Assembly: GCF_009389715.1 (NCBI RefSeq)
Contig: NC_052399.1
Span: 22,081,146-22,145,145, forward strand
DNA: 64,000 nucleotides
Origin: Phoenix dactylifera
Taxonomy: Eukaryota > Streptophyta > Magnoliopsida > Arecales > Arecaceae
Direction of reading: 5' to 3'
The notes beneath the pieces were generated by a model that worked only from the letters and a program-made list of their open reading frames with translations, was not told the origin of the DNA and searched no databases. Positions 1 to 28,876 of the stretch are shown here, piece by piece. The position numbers and the translations under genes were made by a program. Numbering within the stretch: position 1 is the stretch's first letter; every line of letters begins with the position of its first letter.

Positions 1-972
1 TAAGAATCCAGGATTCTCCTGTAAAATTTGACAAAATCCAGTGATAAAATTTGATTTATTATCCAATCAATCTTTCTACTACATATTGTCAAACCAAAGG
101 TTTTTGACGATTACAGTTTGATGTTAACCGGGTGAAGAATCAAAATTCAGTCATAAACAGTAAAGAATTTAAGCAATCAGATGGGCCTCCACTATTTTAA
201 CTAATAAGCTTAATGACAATTTTAAAAGGATAAGCTCTATAATGATGCCTTGTAAGCATTTTTTGGTGACCAAAAAACAACCTGGCAGTCATTCAAATGA
301 TTGCCTCAATTTTCTGGCGATAAATAACCTGCTAAACAAGCAACAAAAATTTTAGCCATACCTCGAAACTTATTGAAGTTTGGCGCATTTAGAAATTCAC
401 CACCAGACATTAAGACAATCCAACAAACTTCCTGCAGCACGCAGATTCCACACTATCTCAAATAAATCACAAATTCACAAGCTCAGATACCTGTGCTTTC
501 CAGTTACTGCTTGACAATAGTTTTGTAACCAATGACCAGCATAATGAGGGGCAACAAACGAGGCTATGCAACAATCTCTTAAAAAGCAAAGAATTCCCAT
601 ATTCAGACAGTCAACTTAAATTAGTCTACTTCAATATCATATGCCGTTTAAACCCCACTATTATAGCAATGGCAAACAAAGAGCAACTACTTAGGAAAAC
701 ATTCTCATTGCTCTCCAACCTAACCGACATGAATACATTGTCAGCAAAGAACACTTCTCAAGGGCAATATATCCTGCATGTTAACACATCTATAGTGTCA
801 TTACGATAAGTGCATGAATTCACTGGTGCTACACTGGCGAGCTGTCTGATGACTGCCTCAGCATAAAAGCTCCCTGTATAGATGTCTCCACAGGGTAAAA
901 GACTCATTCTATGCATGACTATCCGTATCAAGTTTTGAGGACGCCCTTCCAATTTGGGCCACATAGAGTGGG
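1..972 (-). other. 3' UTR and downstream flank of the RRM gene
   Basis: This AT-rich stretch follows the stop codon of the RRM gene at 973-975 on the minus strand. I see no reading frame with protein-like character and no repeat structure. The first few hundred bases past the stop are probably 3' UTR; the polyadenylation site could not be placed. Confidence 0.4.
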
Positions 973-3900
973 TCAGTGTGCACTTCCATGTCTCGGGTCA
1001 TCACGTACAGAAGATGGACGGAAAGGGAATTTTGCAAATTGGATCCTTAAGACTGGTGAATCTGGTTTCTTGTCATCAAACTTATATCCTGCAGGAAGCC
1101 CAACCAAATGATTAGTTGGTGGTGTTGAATTGGAATATGGAGTTGCCAGCTCATGGTATTTCCAGATACAGGAAGTATGTTTGCATCACTCTTTTATGTT
1201 TACAAAAGATGTTACATCCAAGATAAGTTCAGAAAAATCATCTAATTGCAGCAGTAAAGAAACAGCAGCAGGAAATACTTATTGGTTCAATGATATGATT
1301 TTTCTTTACCAAAAAAAGAAAAAACTAATGATTTTTCATGCAAGTACATTTTATAGTTGATGTTACTTATGAAAGATCAAAGTTTTTAGAAGGGAAAGAA
1401 AAGAGAAGTCTCATTCATGAGAGCTTTCCAAAATACTAAAACAGGAAATGTTGGGGAAATATTTAGAGTGCCCAAGTAAATATAGCAGAATATGAAAGTC
1501 CAGCAAGCCCTGTTGTGAAAAATACACCTTGAAGAGCTTCTAGAGCAGTCAGAGCACATTTGGAATCATTAAACTCCACAAAGCACAGAACATGAGCCTT
1601 ATCCCCCGTCTGCAAGACAGCAGTTCCACAAACCATGAGTAAACTTGCTGGCAGTAAAACATTTATTAGTTAATATGTTGGAAAAAAAATTCTAATGGAA
1701 CAGAAAATTATCATAGGTTTATGTCAAATTTGAATGTCCTAACATTCCAGACTGACGGTATTGAACTTTCACAAGAGCACCATTTGCAATGACTGATGTA
1801 CCACTCATAGTCAAGCTATGAAATCTGAGAAAGACCACTAGATGAAAACCTTCTCAATTTGTAAAAATATTAGACCATCTACATTATTAAACTGGTATCT
1901 ATACAGAACCTAAAAGGGATAACAAGAATATTCAAATGCCACCAAAAATATGATTCAGACAAGCGGTTAAACTGTTTCAAGAACAGCAATATATAATAAA
2001 AGAGAACATTATTCAAATTCACGAACTAAGCCATCTAGACAATTACATACAGTGTTTCTAGAAAAAAACAACCTTTGAAGGAAAAACAACCTTCAAAGGT
2101 CCACCATAACATGAAATGGGCATAACTTCAGGCAATATGTAAGATGCTTCACATTAAATTCACGAACTGAGCCATCTAGACAATGACATACAGTGTTTCT
2201 AGAAAATACAACCTTTGAAAAAAAAACAACCTTCAAAGGTCCACCATAACATGAAATGGGCATAACTTCAGGCAATATGTAAGATGCCTCGCATTAAATG
2301 ATGCAGCATAATTTGAAATTTCCAACACTAAGACATACAGATTTCGCTAGACATAAAAGTTTGAAAAGGCCTGTAAATGAACTGATTGATTCATAAATGT
2401 CTTGCTAAGTGGCTTCTTCAAGTTAAATCAATTAAGAAAAGATCCGATTTAAGCTGCATCTTAACACTCAGTCAATGAAAGAGCTGCGACATATTGTGGC
2501 TGGGTAGGTCAAAAAACAAAACTAGAAGCTTGGTTTCGCTTGTTTAAAAGTGCCCTAAACTTGAACATGTTGAGGTTCGCTGTAACCTCAGCTGGGCTTG
2601 AAAACCCACTTGATGTGGCCAAGCTGACATGAAGACCCAAAAGACAACATGGGTTAACTCGCTAATCAACATGGATTAGCTATAGCATCTAAAAGTACCT
2701 TTGGGCCCATATGAAGACCTACAATGAGGTCAGAGCATAATGGCCAGCACTTTATCAAATATCAATAAGGGATAACCAGGAAGTATATATTATTTAAAGG
2801 GGATAGCAGCTAGATCACATCAATCCAATAATGAAACAGAAGTTCCTTTCCAGTAAGATAGGCTAGCAGCATATTTAGAACTCATGGCCACAAATACAAG
2901 TTCATCTTGTGAAGGCTGCTAAGGAAGTGATACCCAGATGGGAAAAAAGAAGGTTTTGGAAAACCGAGAAACCAGTCATCTCCGTAGGTGATCAAGACCA
3001 AGATGAACATATGTCTCAAGTTATCTCGACCACAATGGAAGTTGGGGATATTTGGAAAGGTCTGACACTTTTGGAGGCCTCAGTAGCTATTTAGGACCGA
3101 GATATCAAAATCACAGCCAATATGGTAAATCCAGAATTAGCAATGATTTTAAAGCATGTATTTTTGAGTCAATTAATTAAAATATAAATTTAAGGAAGTA
3201 AAAAAGATACAATTGGAAATTATCAGTTTGCACTGGCCAAGGAAACAAAGGAGTAGATTTTGAATGTCTCTAATCAGGGTTCGCCCGATATTGATACAAA
3301 CCAAGATCTCAGCCAACACAAAAACTTTCAGAAAGAGCTGGCCTAGCAGCAGCAGTTGCATTTATTAAACACCTATGACCATCATCGCTTTGACAACAGA
3401 AATTTGAATAGAGAGGAAGGCTGAAAAAGATTAGGAAGTAAATCTTGCACCAGTCTTTCATTCCAATTTTTCTTGACATACATAATGATAGAGGGAAAAA
3501 GAGTGCCAAGTAGAACATCGGTAGCTATATGTAAAATATCATACATCTTTCAACATATATAGATTCCCAGGTAGAATATAGCAGCACAATAGTTAGATAA
3601 GAAGAAAATTGCAACTAAACGCATATTAACGTGAAAATTTTTCTGGGCATAGCCATGAAACCATAGTTGCGACCACAAAATTTTTAGGGGCCAAAAATGC
3701 AATCGAACTGGTTTTCTGAACAGTATGAAATATGCATATAAAAGTGCCTCCTATGACAGGTTATCAGATTCAGTTGAAGAGGCAGGAAAGAAAGGGGACA
3801 GAGAAAGGAGAATTTAATGTATCTGGCAAGAACAATTCAATAATTCCATTTTGAAGGACCTGGCCTTAATCAGGATTAGTAGCAAAACATGCTATGCAAA

Positions 3901-6900
3901 GACATACCGAATTGAATGTGCTGTGCTGAAACTCACTGGACAAAAAAACGGTTGCAACAAAAATAAATAAGCACATTAAGCACAGGCAAATCAATACTAA
4001 ATATCAGCAAGACTAAAAACGCCATGATTGTAACAAGCATAAAGAACCAACCAATTACATTTTCGAATGTTATTAACTATTTCATAGAGTTCAAAAGTCT
4101 ACAATACTAAGAAACTGATGGGATCGATATACTTACACGTCTAGGCTCCTTGTGCACAACTCTGATATCCTTGAAACCAATAAAAGGGCGGAAAAGATCT
4201 TTTGGGAGCAATATTAAGGATTGCAAAAGAAGAATCAAAGAGAAATCAAGTCAGAAGGCAAGGCCATTGAGTCACAAACACAAGGATACGAGCCACTTCT
4301 CTCCTTGTACAATCAGTAGGAAGACCGTCAATAAAAAGGATGTTAGATTGATCTGCTGATGGACCATCAGATTTTATCACAGGAGTGGGTATGTCTGCGA
4401 TGCCAGGCTTGATGCCTAATGCATCTCTTTGTGTTAAGACTGGGTCTTCTAATGGAGTATATCCTCTTACAGTAGCTCCAGCAGCCAAACTACCAAGTCC
4501 AGGTGTAGCATGAGTTCCTATTCCAGCAATATCATCTGAACCATAACTTCCAGAATGTATCGGTAATTTCTGAATACAGCCACCACATATGATAGATATC
4601 AGTAAGGATACACTATGCTCGAGTTTCAAATATTTCTTAAACCAATTATATGGGAATTCTTACATCACTCCGCAGAAAATCTGATGTGCCCCTTGGATCA
4701 CCAGCACTCCACATGTGATTGGACGGTACAGAAGAACCATTGGATGGAAGATGACCAGGAAAAGCAGCTCTTGGATCTGTTTCATAAAGAGCAACAAATC
4801 AATGAAGAGAAGCCAGAAGCTTGAAGCCAAAAATATATCAGTGGTATTGCCTTGAGCAGATTAGTGTAGCTGGACAAGAATGCGTCATGCATAACCAACA
4901 GAGTTATAAGGTACATGACATGCCAATCCTGCCGAACATAATATGCTGGTACATTAGAAGTTTTCTAGAACATTGATAATTACTATCACTTCTGTGGCTC
5001 TCTCTCTCTCTCTATTTCTCTCTCTTCTCTCTTCTGTACATAGTTAGAAAGAACACTTTGTTCTTCTTTAAATGGTAATAGCCATACATCTAAGTGTAAG
5101 AAATTGCTATAATAGAATACAGGAGGAAAAAAGGATCATGCACTCCAGAATGGTACGAGTGTCTCACAATAAAAGTGCAGATAAAATGTTAGAATGTCAT
5201 TCTCCAGAGGTTAAACCAGTTATGGGATTCTAGATAAGACTCAAACTGCATAAAAAAAACCTAAGTTGAAGCATAATACCCAACAGGTTAGTAGAAAACT
5301 ATGAGCATTGAAAAAGAAAGCAATTATCCAGCAAATCATTACTAGTAAGAGAGCCTGCCCATTTAACTAAATTTTACTATTAAAACTAAGATGATAAGGC
5401 CATAAAAACATCACAATAACTAAGAAAAATAAACATGAAAACTTTCATCTATGAGGACAACAGCTATGGTTACTGATATGTAATCTACAATCTAAAGATA
5501 AAAAACAAATGTAAAGTACAAAAATAGGGTAGATTAAGCATTAGGTGAATAACATTAAGGAAAAAGTCTAAAAAGTTTAATATCATCAGTTGTTGTAATT
5601 CATCTCTCATATACCAAAACCATTCTCATCATGATGTGTCCACCAGAATGAGAGATGAAATCTTGTTATCCTTCTCTAAAATCTTCCAATGCTCATATGG
5701 CATGAGACAATTGTAACCAATTTCATTCATCTAGTCAACTTTAAATGGTTCTTTCTTCAGTAGAACGTTCTCCTGTCTCTTTATTAACTTCCTCTTTTTT
5801 TCTGATATTGCCTTTATGACTCCTTTTTTTGCTACTCATTCCTATCAAGGGCTAAGTTCTCATTACTGCATGCCTTTCAATACACATGGATCCAAGCCCC
5901 TCTACATACTATAGCCTCCTATGCTCCAGACTACAGATGGCATACCATTGTTGTCATTCAATCTGATCAAACTACCAAAAAATAGTTCTGAGAGAACAGA
6001 GTCTACACCCTCACATAATTTTAAGTTCTCATGCATGCGATAGCCTCAAAGGCCTTTAAGGCCCCTATTCTGGCCAAGGAAATTATATTGCTGCTAATGC
6101 TCTAGATGCTCAGTTGTAGATTTTGAGCCTTATACAAGTAAATGAGCTAGCTAAAAATTGGGTTCTCTCATATAACACAAATAAATAAAAAATGATACAT
6201 AATTATCCGCTAAACCCATTCTAATTTGCCATTTACTTCCTCGTTATTCTCTCTAAATAACAACATACAAAAAAAATTAGTACGAGCCTGAATTTGGACC
6301 TTGTTTGGGCTCGAGCCTAGGTCGGGCCAACGACATACCCAAGCCCGACCCAAAAAATAAATGAGCTTTACATTTAAGCCCAAACCCAGTATAAACTCTT
6401 TCAGGCCTAATCCGTAGCCTGGCACGAAGTCGGCCCAGCCAGATGGGCCTCAGACCAGCTCGAGTCCATTTCCAGCCCTACTTTAGCCACGAACGACTCT
6501 CTATATAGTTTTCCTTTTTAGAAAACAAGTCCATCGTTTTTCCATTATTCGTTTTTAGGAGCTTGTCCTCCCTCTTTTCTTTTCTCTCTTCCTCTTATGC
6601 CTAAGATTCTCACACTCTCTCCTTTTGCTTTTTGATTCCATGCATAGGCGACACGCTTGCAGTGTGCTAAATACCAGTTTGAAAAAAAAGAAATCTTAGG
6701 GAAGTGGTGGGACACCGGGCAGCAGTCTTCTAGTCTCTTCTTGTATAAGTAATCATGTTTTCCAGTGAGTTCCCCAAAAATATCCAGGTCTTTCCTTTGA
6801 TGCTTCCCAGGCGCACTTCAATGGAACCATGCGTCCATGCAATTAGGTTCTGCATGCACGACTACTACAACCGCCATGGAGGTTATATAAAAGGGGAGAT

Positions 6901-7628
6901 CACATCATAATACTGGTAAGCAAAGAAATTATAACCGTTGCCTAAATACAAACTCAATTAATATCTAATTGACTAGGTAGACATCAACAGTATATGGGGT
7001 CTCAAAAAACTGTATCATTACATGCGATGATATCAATATACTCTTTGCAAAGCACTACGGCACGTTGTGAAGGTTCTATCTCCCAGTTCACCGTACTCCA
7101 TCAAGGTGGTGCATGACATGTGATGTAATGCAAATCCGTTGCCCTCTCAGTTCCTTAAAGGTAATTAGGCTGCGGGCAACAACGTATAGAATTGCAAAGA
7201 TATCAGCTCTGACTTGACCTAATCATAAAATTCGATTGAATAAATGTCCCTAAATAAAACCTAACCCCTTTACCTTCGTTCCAGGGCCGTTTCTATTTGC
7301 ACCACTCCTCCACCCTAAGAACTCATCTGTGATAACAAAAGATTGACAAATTGCACGGCCTCCCTCTCCCCCATCCGAGAAGGCAACGGCTATCTTGACG
7401 TTCTCAACAAGAAGAGGCTTCCATCTTATCTCAATGATAGACTAGGGCTTGCCGGTGCCCCAAACCAAAGCCTTAGAGCGAAGGGGAGGAGAAGGCAACA
7501 ATAGAACCAAAAGGTTTGGGCGTATCAGAGGGATAAAGGGAGGGAGGGAGAGGGAGAAAGAGAGAAAAAGGGGGGGGAGGGGGGGTACCTCTTTCGGCAG
7601 AAGGGTATCTCCAGTAGGGATCGGCCAT
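973..7628 (-). CDS. RRM RNA-binding protein, nuclear speckle RBP (NSR/RBP1)-like
   Basis: The gene encodes a predicted nuclear RNA-binding protein of 230 residues. Coding exons, in transcript order, are 7628-7589, 4776-4664, 4569-4290, 4198-4137, 1609-1528 and 1088-973. Their total of 693 nt is exactly 231 codons, and every junction has GT-AG borders and matching phase. The start MADPYWRYP is family-like. Residues 15-125 are low-complexity, rich in Ser, Gly and Pro. One RRM spans about 126-206, with RNP2 ILFIDGL at 128-134 and RNP1 around 170-178 (AHVLCFVEF). The motif PTDCTRREVAHLFRPFIGF and the short basic tail after the RRM match the plant NSR/RBP1 family, which is known to bind lncRNAs such as ENOD40 and to affect alternative splicing. 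That role is carried over from the family. Introns 1 and 4 are about 2.8 and 2.5 kb. A LINE fragment lies immediately upstream. Confidence 0.9.
2015..2296. repeat. 141-bp tandem duplication in RRM-gene intron 4
   Basis: Two head-to-tail copies, 2015-2155 and 2156-2296, each begin AAATTCACGAACT and differ at only a few positions. The duplication lies inside intron 4 of the RRM gene, away from both splice sites. The high similarity points to a recent slippage or unequal exchange. Confidence 0.9.
4998..5038. repeat. CT microsatellite
   Basis: Interrupted (CT)n tract within intron 1 of the RRM gene. Confidence 0.85.
6290..6480. repeat. GGGCC/GAGCCC-rich degenerate repeat
   Basis: This is a locally GC-richer patch of intron 1 with many degenerate copies of GGGC-CGAG-CCC-like words, for example GGGCTCGAGCCTAGG and AAGCCCGACCC. 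Such arrays are scattered through plant genomes as remnants of unclassified elements. I see no coding content. Confidence 0.5.
7530..7585. repeat. AG-rich and poly-G tract beside exon 1 of the RRM gene
   Basis: A run of GGGAGG and AGAGA words passes into long G runs ending at the exon-1 donor (7588-7587). On the transcript strand it is a C/CT-rich intron start. It is likely variable between individuals and hard to sequence. Confidence 0.7.
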
Positions 7629-7843
7629 CGCTCGCCCGTCCTATTTTTCAGAGAGGACTGACAAGCACGCCCAGTGCCAGCACCAGCGCCCCTTCCTTAC
7701 CAGTGCTCACCGCATACGGCGATACCCATCTTCTTTCCATCGGGACGCGGACTGGTTGAGAATGGCCGGGTGGAATTTGGGTCGGATGTATTTGGATCGG
7801 ATCAAAAGTATTTTAAGTACGAATCCGATACATTTGCAGCCGC
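7629..7843 (-). promoter_or_regulatory. Core promoter and 5' UTR region of the RRM gene
   Basis: These roughly 215 bp between the start codon at 7628 and the LINE poly-A end (T run from 7844) must hold the 5' leader and perhaps the core promoter. The half nearer the gene is GC-richer. The distal half (7768-7840) has degenerate GGATCGGAT-like words of a repeat family also seen at 29-32 kb and 60 kb. I could not identify a clear TATA box. Confidence 0.4.
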
Positions 7844-8870
7844 TTTTTTTTTTTTTTTTTTTTGTTGGTACGACCTATGCGTGAGAGTAGCCAACAAAGT
7901 TAGAAAAAAAAGAACATGATGAAGAGAATAAAGAACATCTGCTTGGTTCACTCAAAGAAATCCAACAGAGTGATGCGCCGTATAGGAGGCCATCCACCCA
8001 GTTGCATTGTTACATTGATGGCCCGAAAAGACCCACAGCCTCCTGCGGGCCTCCAGATTCATGAAGCAGAAGCTGCCCGCTCGACGCAAAATGCCGACCT
8101 CGAACCCACTCAATCACCAAAGTCGAATCCCCTTTGAGGTAAATACAATCTGCTCCCATCATATGCCTCGCATAAAAGATACCCTCCCACGCTACTTTCA
8201 ACTCAACTCCAATGACAGAGATGTCATAGAACCACCATCCACCGGCCGCCACAAGTTCTATGATAACAAAGCCCACACCCCCGTATTCTTCTCTCTCTGC
8301 AACACTGCTGCCGAAATTTATCTTAAGAAAGCTAGGGGGTGGGGGCTCCCAAGACAAACCTGGTCTCTAATTCAACTGAGTGGAAAACTCAGATGTCCCT
8401 AGCCATCTCAGGAGAACAAGATAATGCAGTACTGATAATCTTAGACGCGTGACGCAGAGCTCTATTTGCCGCAGCCTTCGGGTAGACCCATTTGTTCTCG
8501 AAGTTCCAGATATTCCTATCCAGTCTTATATGATAGGCTAGATACGCACATCTGACCCCCCCCCCCCCCCCCCCCCCCTCCACCATGTCGGGCCTCCTCG
8601 AAGATGCCCTCAAACAAGTCAAAAAGTTCTCCGACAAGGTCGCGCCTTGCCCAAAGCTCGAAACAATTCACGCATACTGCCAGATCTAGGCTACTCACAG
8701 GCAACAAAAGAAGATATGATAGATGGTCTCCTCCACCTCCTGATAGGCCACATTAGGGGTACCCTCGAAGGCTGCAAGCCTGCAATCTGCTCGCGTTAAG
8801 AAGATATACTCGTCCCACATCCTATTCATCTTTCTTAAATGGATGATATCCAACCAACGAAACTAAATTC
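7844..8870 (-). mobile_element. 5'-truncated LINE copy (zf-RVT and RNase H part)
   Basis: On the minus strand the order is a zinc-binding RVT-type segment (about 8830-8390; GTPNVAYQEVEETI, then LARRDL-like words), an RNase H-like domain (8357-8010; PPPSFLKINF, GGVGFVI, LKGDSTLVIEW), then a 20-nt A tail seen as the T run 7844-7863. This is the 3' end of a plant L1-type LINE. A 23-nt C run at 8556-8578 interrupts the coding part, and several frame changes show it is dead. The 5' limit is approximate and I found no convincing target-site duplication. Plant cellular RNase H-like proteins share the same fold, but the adjoining zf-RVT segment and A tail favour a LINE. Confidence 0.75.
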
Positions 8871-11060
8871 ATATCCAATCTGCGAAGCCAATGGATACTT
8901 CACTTGTCAAAGTTTATATCTTTATAAGGAAAATTAAAAATAAATAATCGAGAAATGTTTACTCAAGTAGAGTAGGATGATGGAGAGAGAAAAAATAGAG
9001 AAGAAAATGTCATAAATCCCCTTACGACCTACTCCACTTTTTACTAATCATTTGAATCACTACTCGTGGCCTATGATAAAATCATCACTATCCTAAGCGT
9101 GTCTAGATAAATTTGAAAAACTTATTCAATTCGTGATAAAACATTTAGTTGGAGGGCTCGAGTCTATCTATAATTTAGTTGCTCTCAGCAACCGTAATCC
9201 AAAGTACTACGAACTCCCTCGTCAGAACCCGTTTGATTTGGATGGACTCAGAAGGTTGGCAGGTTTTAGTCAGGATTTGCCACGCCTTACAAGCGTGCAT
9301 TCTTTGGCACGGAATCCAACCCAGCAGCCAATAGACATTGGCAAACCGTGACATGGCAGAAGGGGTAGGAGCCACAGGCAACAGGTGATCTCGAATAGCT
9401 CTTGTTGATGTTGTAGTTTTACACAGCGACGAACCTCGAAGAAAGTTTGCTACATCAGCTCACAATCTAGTGTATCAGCTATGAGCCATATGACTAGGTT
9501 ACACCGGAACTTGTTGACCTTCGGAAGAAATTGAGCAAGAGTCTAAAAAGGACATATCTGACAGCAAGGAATCAGCAAATGCATCCTACCAATCAATCTG
9601 TGCTGCATCTGTAAACTAGAATTTTCAGCAGTCCGCCAAACTTTATTTTCCTAAAGAAACAATTTCGCTGAGGAAGATTATTTTTCAATATCATTATATA
9701 ATTTAAATTTTTTTTACTCAAAGCACAAACGATATTATTGACAGTATCTTAATCTCAACCCTATATCAAGCCACATATCAAATATCTATGATTTCAAAAA
9801 ATTTAAATTTTGAATTTCGAATATCAAATTTTAAATTTCAAATAGTATAAATTTAGCATTAATTCTAGGATCCATTTATTATTTCTTTGTATCATCCTAG
9901 TTGTAAACTCTTATACATTCTCAATTATAAATATACATGATAACTGCCTCATGAGAAAGGTAGAAAAAAGTTTCCACAATATTTTTTTTTCAACTTATTC
10001 TTATTTTCTTTCGGATATCAAAACCATTTCTGAATATACTTTATACACACTTTTATAATGAGAACATGTATACATTTACCCAAAAAAAGAGAGCATATGA
10101 ACGTTATAATTTTATTCCCCTCGCACTTCCTCTAAGTTGGATTGATAGAAGACCAGCATTGGAAAGAAAACTTCAACAATGTAATATAATGCTTGGACGC
10201 ATATAGCTTTTGATATGCTCCTTCCCTTAATAAGCCCGATTCAACCAACTTGTTGCTTATATTTGCATATCTTAAGAATTCACATAATGAAGTGCAATGT
10301 TTCAATATATTGCAGTTGTCACGTCAAGCCTGAAATGAAAGACTGAAATAAATTGGCATCACAACATAAAACTTCTAATAAACATGACATTCTATGCTGA
10401 CGCCATGAAATGTGTTCTATGTTGGTGGGTATCATATTTCCAAGCTATTTTGGATTATGTATAAAACTTGTAAACAAAATATTTACTCTATATGCAATCT
10501 GTTACACCTTGACACCACTAGGGCATTAGGCCATCTAGCTTTAATGCATTTGAATTCCCACACCAAACTGCTTAGCTTCCAATGCAGGTATCAAAATAAA
10601 CGATATAATCAATTTAAGTGGTCCAGTTAATTTGATATTTTCATTAAGATTTAACAAACCATACTAGATCGACGACCAGCATAGATCTCCCCAATAAACC
10701 AGAACAAATCTCCATGCATGGAATCCAAGCATTCAATTCATCATCACAAATCAGGGGATCTATAATTTAACCGCATTGAGATTCTGCATTACATGCCCCA
10801 GACATCTAGCCTCGACAAAATACAAATGCATCACCATTTTGATTGCCTCAATTGTATAATCTCATATTGAGCTCAATCCTTTAATGATCCTACTTATGGG
10901 TCTCCTAAAAAAATTATTTCATCATCCAACAAAATAACTAAAAAAAGGGCTACCCAGTGCAGGTCAGGTGTAACCAAACAAGACACATCAAACAATCTAT
11001 AGCAATCTAAACAAAGTAAATGCAAATCAAATAATCTAAACAATCTGTGATTGAAAGTAA
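8871..11060. other. Intergenic region between the LINE fragment and the NDR kinase 3' end
   Basis: The region is AT-rich with no recognisable gene. 9130-9400 is more GC-balanced and has short open frames on both strands that match nothing I know. The part next to 11608 is likely the kinase gene's 3' UTR or downstream flank. Confidence 0.5.
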
Positions 11061-11607
11061 GAGGACATTAAATAAAACTACCAGGGTTTCAAATACACAC
11101 CAAACAACATTGACATAACCGCAGCTTGCTTAGAGTACTTATTATCATAAGAACTAGACAAGAAACTGCCGCAAGAGAGGGCATGTTTTGCTCTTGCCAA
11201 CCTGGGCAGCCAGCACACAATACCCCGCCATTTCTGCCACCAAAACACATTTCAACGAGCACAGCGCAATACACTGGGCTTTTCTAAACATCCTTAACAA
11301 ACTACTGTACAACTAAAAGCTGGTTTGGTTCTACAAAATGCTTGCTAGACAGCTGATGGAGACAACCGAATAGGGCAGACCTGACTAAAAACAAGCAGGT
11401 CACTTCCACAGACATCACATAGGGCACATGAGTTCCAATAAACTGTTTAATCAGTATAAGGGGACATTGCATCGCCTGACGAGACCATGGGTATGTCAGT
11501 ATCCCCTCCAGTTGATTTCCTTGCAGAGTTCATGGCTGAATCGGCTGGCAATAGAAAGAAAGCGAGGAGCGTAAACAAGAGACTTGAAAGAATCATGAAA
11601 GATGTAA

Positions 11608-28089
<16,482 letters not shown>

Positions 28090-28760
28090 CTCCTCCCTCC
28101 CTCTCTCTCTCGCTCGCCCCCTTCTCTCTCCCCCCGCTCTCCCTCGCACCTCTCTCTCCGCCTCCTCTTCCCCGAGCTCCGTCTCTCTCTTTCTTCCCCT
28201 CCCCACTCCCCCTCCCCTTTATGTATTTATGGCTTTTTACCAGTGTACAGATGTTCACACGACGAAGTCAGATCATCGCAACGAGGCGACGAAGGGAACC
28301 CCCAAGCTCTCTCCCTCCCCGTTCTCCCCGTTCGCTACGGTGTACTATTTTCCCCCCTTTTTATTTATTTTTTCCTATTTGATGAATTATTTTTATTGTC
28401 ATCCGACGGACTAAGTGCGAGAGGGTTCAACCGTCCAACGGCTGGGATGTTTCTATTTGCGTGATATTTGAGATGGGAGAGCGAGATTTTTTTGGTTGGT
28501 TTTTTCAGTCCCCTCCCAATTCATATGGAACGAGATGGTCTAAATTGACAGTGGCCCTCCGGGGAGGATCTGACGGCATTTTTGGCGAAGGGTCACCTAC
28601 GTGGACAAGCGGTCTTGTCGAGGGGATGGGGGACCACAACTGTCATCCGTCGTCACATTGTTCACTTGCTTGGAACAGCAGATGTTTGCTCCTGCCAATG
28701 AATAACTGCCACGTGAAGCGACGTGAAACGTGCTGGATGACATGTTGTGGTAAAATCTGT
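28090..28760 (-). promoter_or_regulatory. 5' leader and promoter region of the NDR kinase
   Basis: 28090-28215 is a dense GA-rich (transcript strand) leader just upstream of the start, typical of plant 5' UTRs. The frame stays open upstream to an ATG at 28206, so an extended N-terminus of Arg/Glu repeats is formally possible but unlikely to be conserved. The GC-richer DNA to about 28760 contains CACGTG-like words (CCACGTGAAGCGACGTG) that could be bZIP/bHLH sites. No clear TATA box was found. Confidence 0.5.
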
Positions 28761-28876
28761 TTGCTGTATCGTCTGTGGTAGCTGATTTGAAGCAGGTTAG
28801 ATTTAATGCATCTGTATTAGATTAAACTATTGTTTTATGTTAATAGCTATTGATTGCTTGGCTATAAAATAATGGG

